A stretch of 64,000 nt of DNA from DAIOEK01 sp963721445 (lineage in GTDB: Bacteria > Chloroflexota > Anaerolineae > Anaerolineales > Anaerolineaceae). The notes beneath the pieces were generated by a model. That model was given only the letters and a program-made list of their open reading frames with translations, was not told the DNA's origin and did not search any database. How positions within the stretch are numbered: position 1 is the first letter of the stretch; the number at the start of each line of letters is the position of its first letter. This document shows positions 62,752-64,000 of the stretch, one piece after another. The translations under genes were made by a program, and so were the position numbers. The DNA is taken from contig CAVRIZ010000005.1 of assembly GCA_963721445.1 (NCBI GenBank), positions 1,426,001 to 1,490,000 on the forward strand, read 5' to 3'.

Positions 62752-63848
62752 ATGAATGAGCAGTCTACCTACCAGAAAATAGTAGATCAGATTCGAGAAG
62801 ATATTTATACGGGCACTCTTAAACCAGGAACAAAACTGCCGGGAGTACGCGAAATGAGTATTCGCTGGCATTGCACTCCCGGAACCGTCCAGCATGCTTA
62901 TAATTTGCTGGCGCAAAGTGGACTGGTGATCAGTCAACCCGGGAAGGGAACCGTCGTCCTTGACGCCAATATCAGTGAATTCGCAGGGCAAAGGTAATCT
63001 AAGGAAAGCGAGTTCTGGTAATTCGGACAGAACAATTCTTGCTCGAATGCGTGACTGGCGGATATACGTTGAATGAAATCACAGAAGCCCTGACATTGGC
63101 TTCGGAGCATTGGCGAATTCTGGATACAACTTCGGTAGTAAGTTCCGAAAACGTAATCCGGATGGTTGGTAGCAGCGATACCGTAGTGAACTCGCTGGCA
63201 GAAAAAATGCCTGTCACTCTTACCGGAATACGATTGCTGGTCCAGGTGGCGGGAAGTATGTCGGGGTTGATGGCTCTCGCTCAGGGAAACGCAGATATCG
63301 CCGGCTGCCATTTGTGGGATGCAGAATCCGACAGCTACAACCTTCCATATATTAAAAAGCTGATGCCCTCCAAACCGGTTCGGGTGATCACGTTCGCTCA
63401 CCGTCGGTTGGGATTGATCACACAAGCGGGCAACCCAAAAGAGTTGCACTCCTTATCTGACCTGACCCGGTTTGACATCAGAATGATCAACCGGCAAAAT
63501 GGATCTGGAACCAGGGTATGGCTGGATGCGCAATTAGCCAGACTGACCATCCAAACCGGTTCCATTGCTGGTTATGATCAGGAAAAAGCGACACATCTAG
63601 ATGTTGCCCGGGAAATTGCGGAAGGGAGAGCGGACGCTGGTATCGGTTTAGAATCAGCCGCAAAATCTTTCGGTCTGAATTTTCAATTATTAACGAGAGA
63701 GCGTTATGATCTGGTTATGAATTTGGATAACCCAAACCTGGAACCACTGAATGGGTTTATCCGCTGGCTGCAATCCGATGAAGCCCGAGAATTTATTGGC
63801 AGTTTTTCGGGCTATGAGACGGAAGAAACAGGAAAAATAGTTATCTAA
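62752..63848 (+). pseudogene. GntR helix-turn-helix fused to a PBP-like (molybdate-type) ligand domain (two frameshifts)
   Basis: The first part is a GntR winged helix (REDIYTGTLKPGTKLPGVRE, CTPGTVQHAYNLLAQSGLVI). Two breaks follow at AAA runs, 62990-62992 and 63005-63007. Removing one A from each gives AGQGNLRKRVLVIRTEQFLL and joins to a long C-terminal half. That half (AGSMSGLMALAQGNADIAGC, NRQNGSGTRVWLD, GRADAGIGLESAAKSFGL) is a type-2 periplasmic-binding-like domain of the kind fused to ModE/MolR-like regulators. Restored length is about 364 residues. It probably senses molybdate, tungstate or a similar anion and regulates a nearby locus. The adjoining TOBE gene supports that. Confidence 0.85.
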
Positions 63849-63872
63849 GAGAGTGTTGATTCCCGGTATATC

Positions 63873-64000
63873 TTATCCGGTTTTGGCGCGTATCAAATGG
63901 ATCGCGCTGGATTTGAAGACGGCGGTGACCTGCATCCCTATTGCCAGTCCCATTTCAAGTGCAGAAGAACGGGTTATGAGGATGGAGACCGAAAACCCGG
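63873..64000 (-). CDS. TOBE/Mop domain protein (partial, 5' part outside window)
   Basis: On the minus strand 42 codons end at TAA (63873-63875). They read VSILITRSSALEMGLAIGMQ and VTAVFKSSAIHLIRAK. This is the pattern of a molybdate/oxyanion-binding TOBE domain, as in ModE or molybdenum-pterin-binding proteins. It converges with the GntR-ligand-domain gene. The rest of the gene lies beyond the window, so domain order is not known. Confidence 0.75.
   Translation of the reverse strand, partial: GFSVSILITRSSALEMGLAIGMQVTAVFKSSAIHLIRAKTG

Noticed and set aside
8078..63007. Programmed +1 frameshifting as the reason for the split genes
   Set aside because: The breaks fall at different ordinary sequences with no shared slippery motif or downstream structure. 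Simple extra bases explain every case.
1..64000. tRNA, rRNA, CRISPR array, IS elements, prophage
   Set aside because: I saw no tRNA-like cloverleaf sequence, no repeat-spacer pattern and no transposase or phage structural genes. The holin-like protein alone does not indicate phage.

Overview
This window is about 64 kb of bacterial chromosome with roughly balanced base composition. No rRNA, tRNA, CRISPR array, phage or IS element was recognised. The gene set points to an anaerobic or fermentative bacterium: a single-chain pyruvate:ferredoxin oxidoreductase with a DHOD-like partner gene, divergent acetate kinases, a DUF362 ferredoxin-type protein and agmatine catabolism. The very long SecA, the VWA/FHA/PP2C signalling block and the general gene style suggest Chloroflexota, class Anaerolineae. 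That placement is inference and was not tested.

Layout. 0-2 kb: two oligopeptide-type ABC permeases, one cut by the window edge. 2-8 kb: a SurE nucleotidase, a DHOD-like protein and nifJ, then a 0.4 kb gap with a hairpin and a possible gene remnant. 8-12 kb: two receiver/GAF/kinase proteins whose broken residues are complementary. 12-16.5 kb: agmatine deiminase, putrescine carbamoyltransferase, an Lrp regulator, a DUF554 protein and MscS. 16.5-21.4 kb: a holin-like protein, a GH13 enzyme, infA, rpsU with an attenuator-like leader, a lipoprotein, a NUDIX hydrolase and a LysM lipoprotein. 21.5-26.4 kb: an extended secA and a second surE. 26.4-34.4 kb: a GntR-controlled run of permease, metallophosphoesterase, nucleotidyltransferase-like protein, small protein, aminotransferase, FGGY kinase and NERD-like protein. 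This run looks like an uncharacterised catabolic or salvage pathway. 34.5-39 kb: HAD phosphatase, MerR/TipAS regulator, GTPase and a dehydrogenase-like protein. 39-41.3 kb: a divergent acetate kinase overlapping a degenerate acetate-kinase paralogue. 41-47 kb: assorted small enzymes, a patatin and a DUF362 protein. 47-50.6 kb: dnaX-ybaB-recR. 50.6-54.3 kb: PP2C phosphatase, VWA-FHA receptor and a polyglycine membrane protein. 54.3-60.8 kb: guaA-xpt, maf, a penicillin-binding protein, rsgA and a YciI-like protein. 60.8-64 kb: UPF0173 hydrolase, aldo/keto reductase, a GntR regulator with a ligand-binding domain, and the end of a TOBE-domain protein.

Annotation caution. Nine genes are each split by one or two +1 shifts. 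In every case removing one base from a short homopolymer restores the expected protein. infA carries an amber codon at position 9. The one-directional pattern looks more like sequence error than gene decay, so the split genes are listed at full length and marked as frameshifted.

Regulation visible in the sequence includes a TTGACA/TATAAT promoter and terminator-like attenuator before rpsU, a MerR-type promoter with a 19-bp spacer and palindrome, repeated GntR operator-like sites, and several promoters whose -10 box lies so close to the start codon that leaderless mRNAs are likely.
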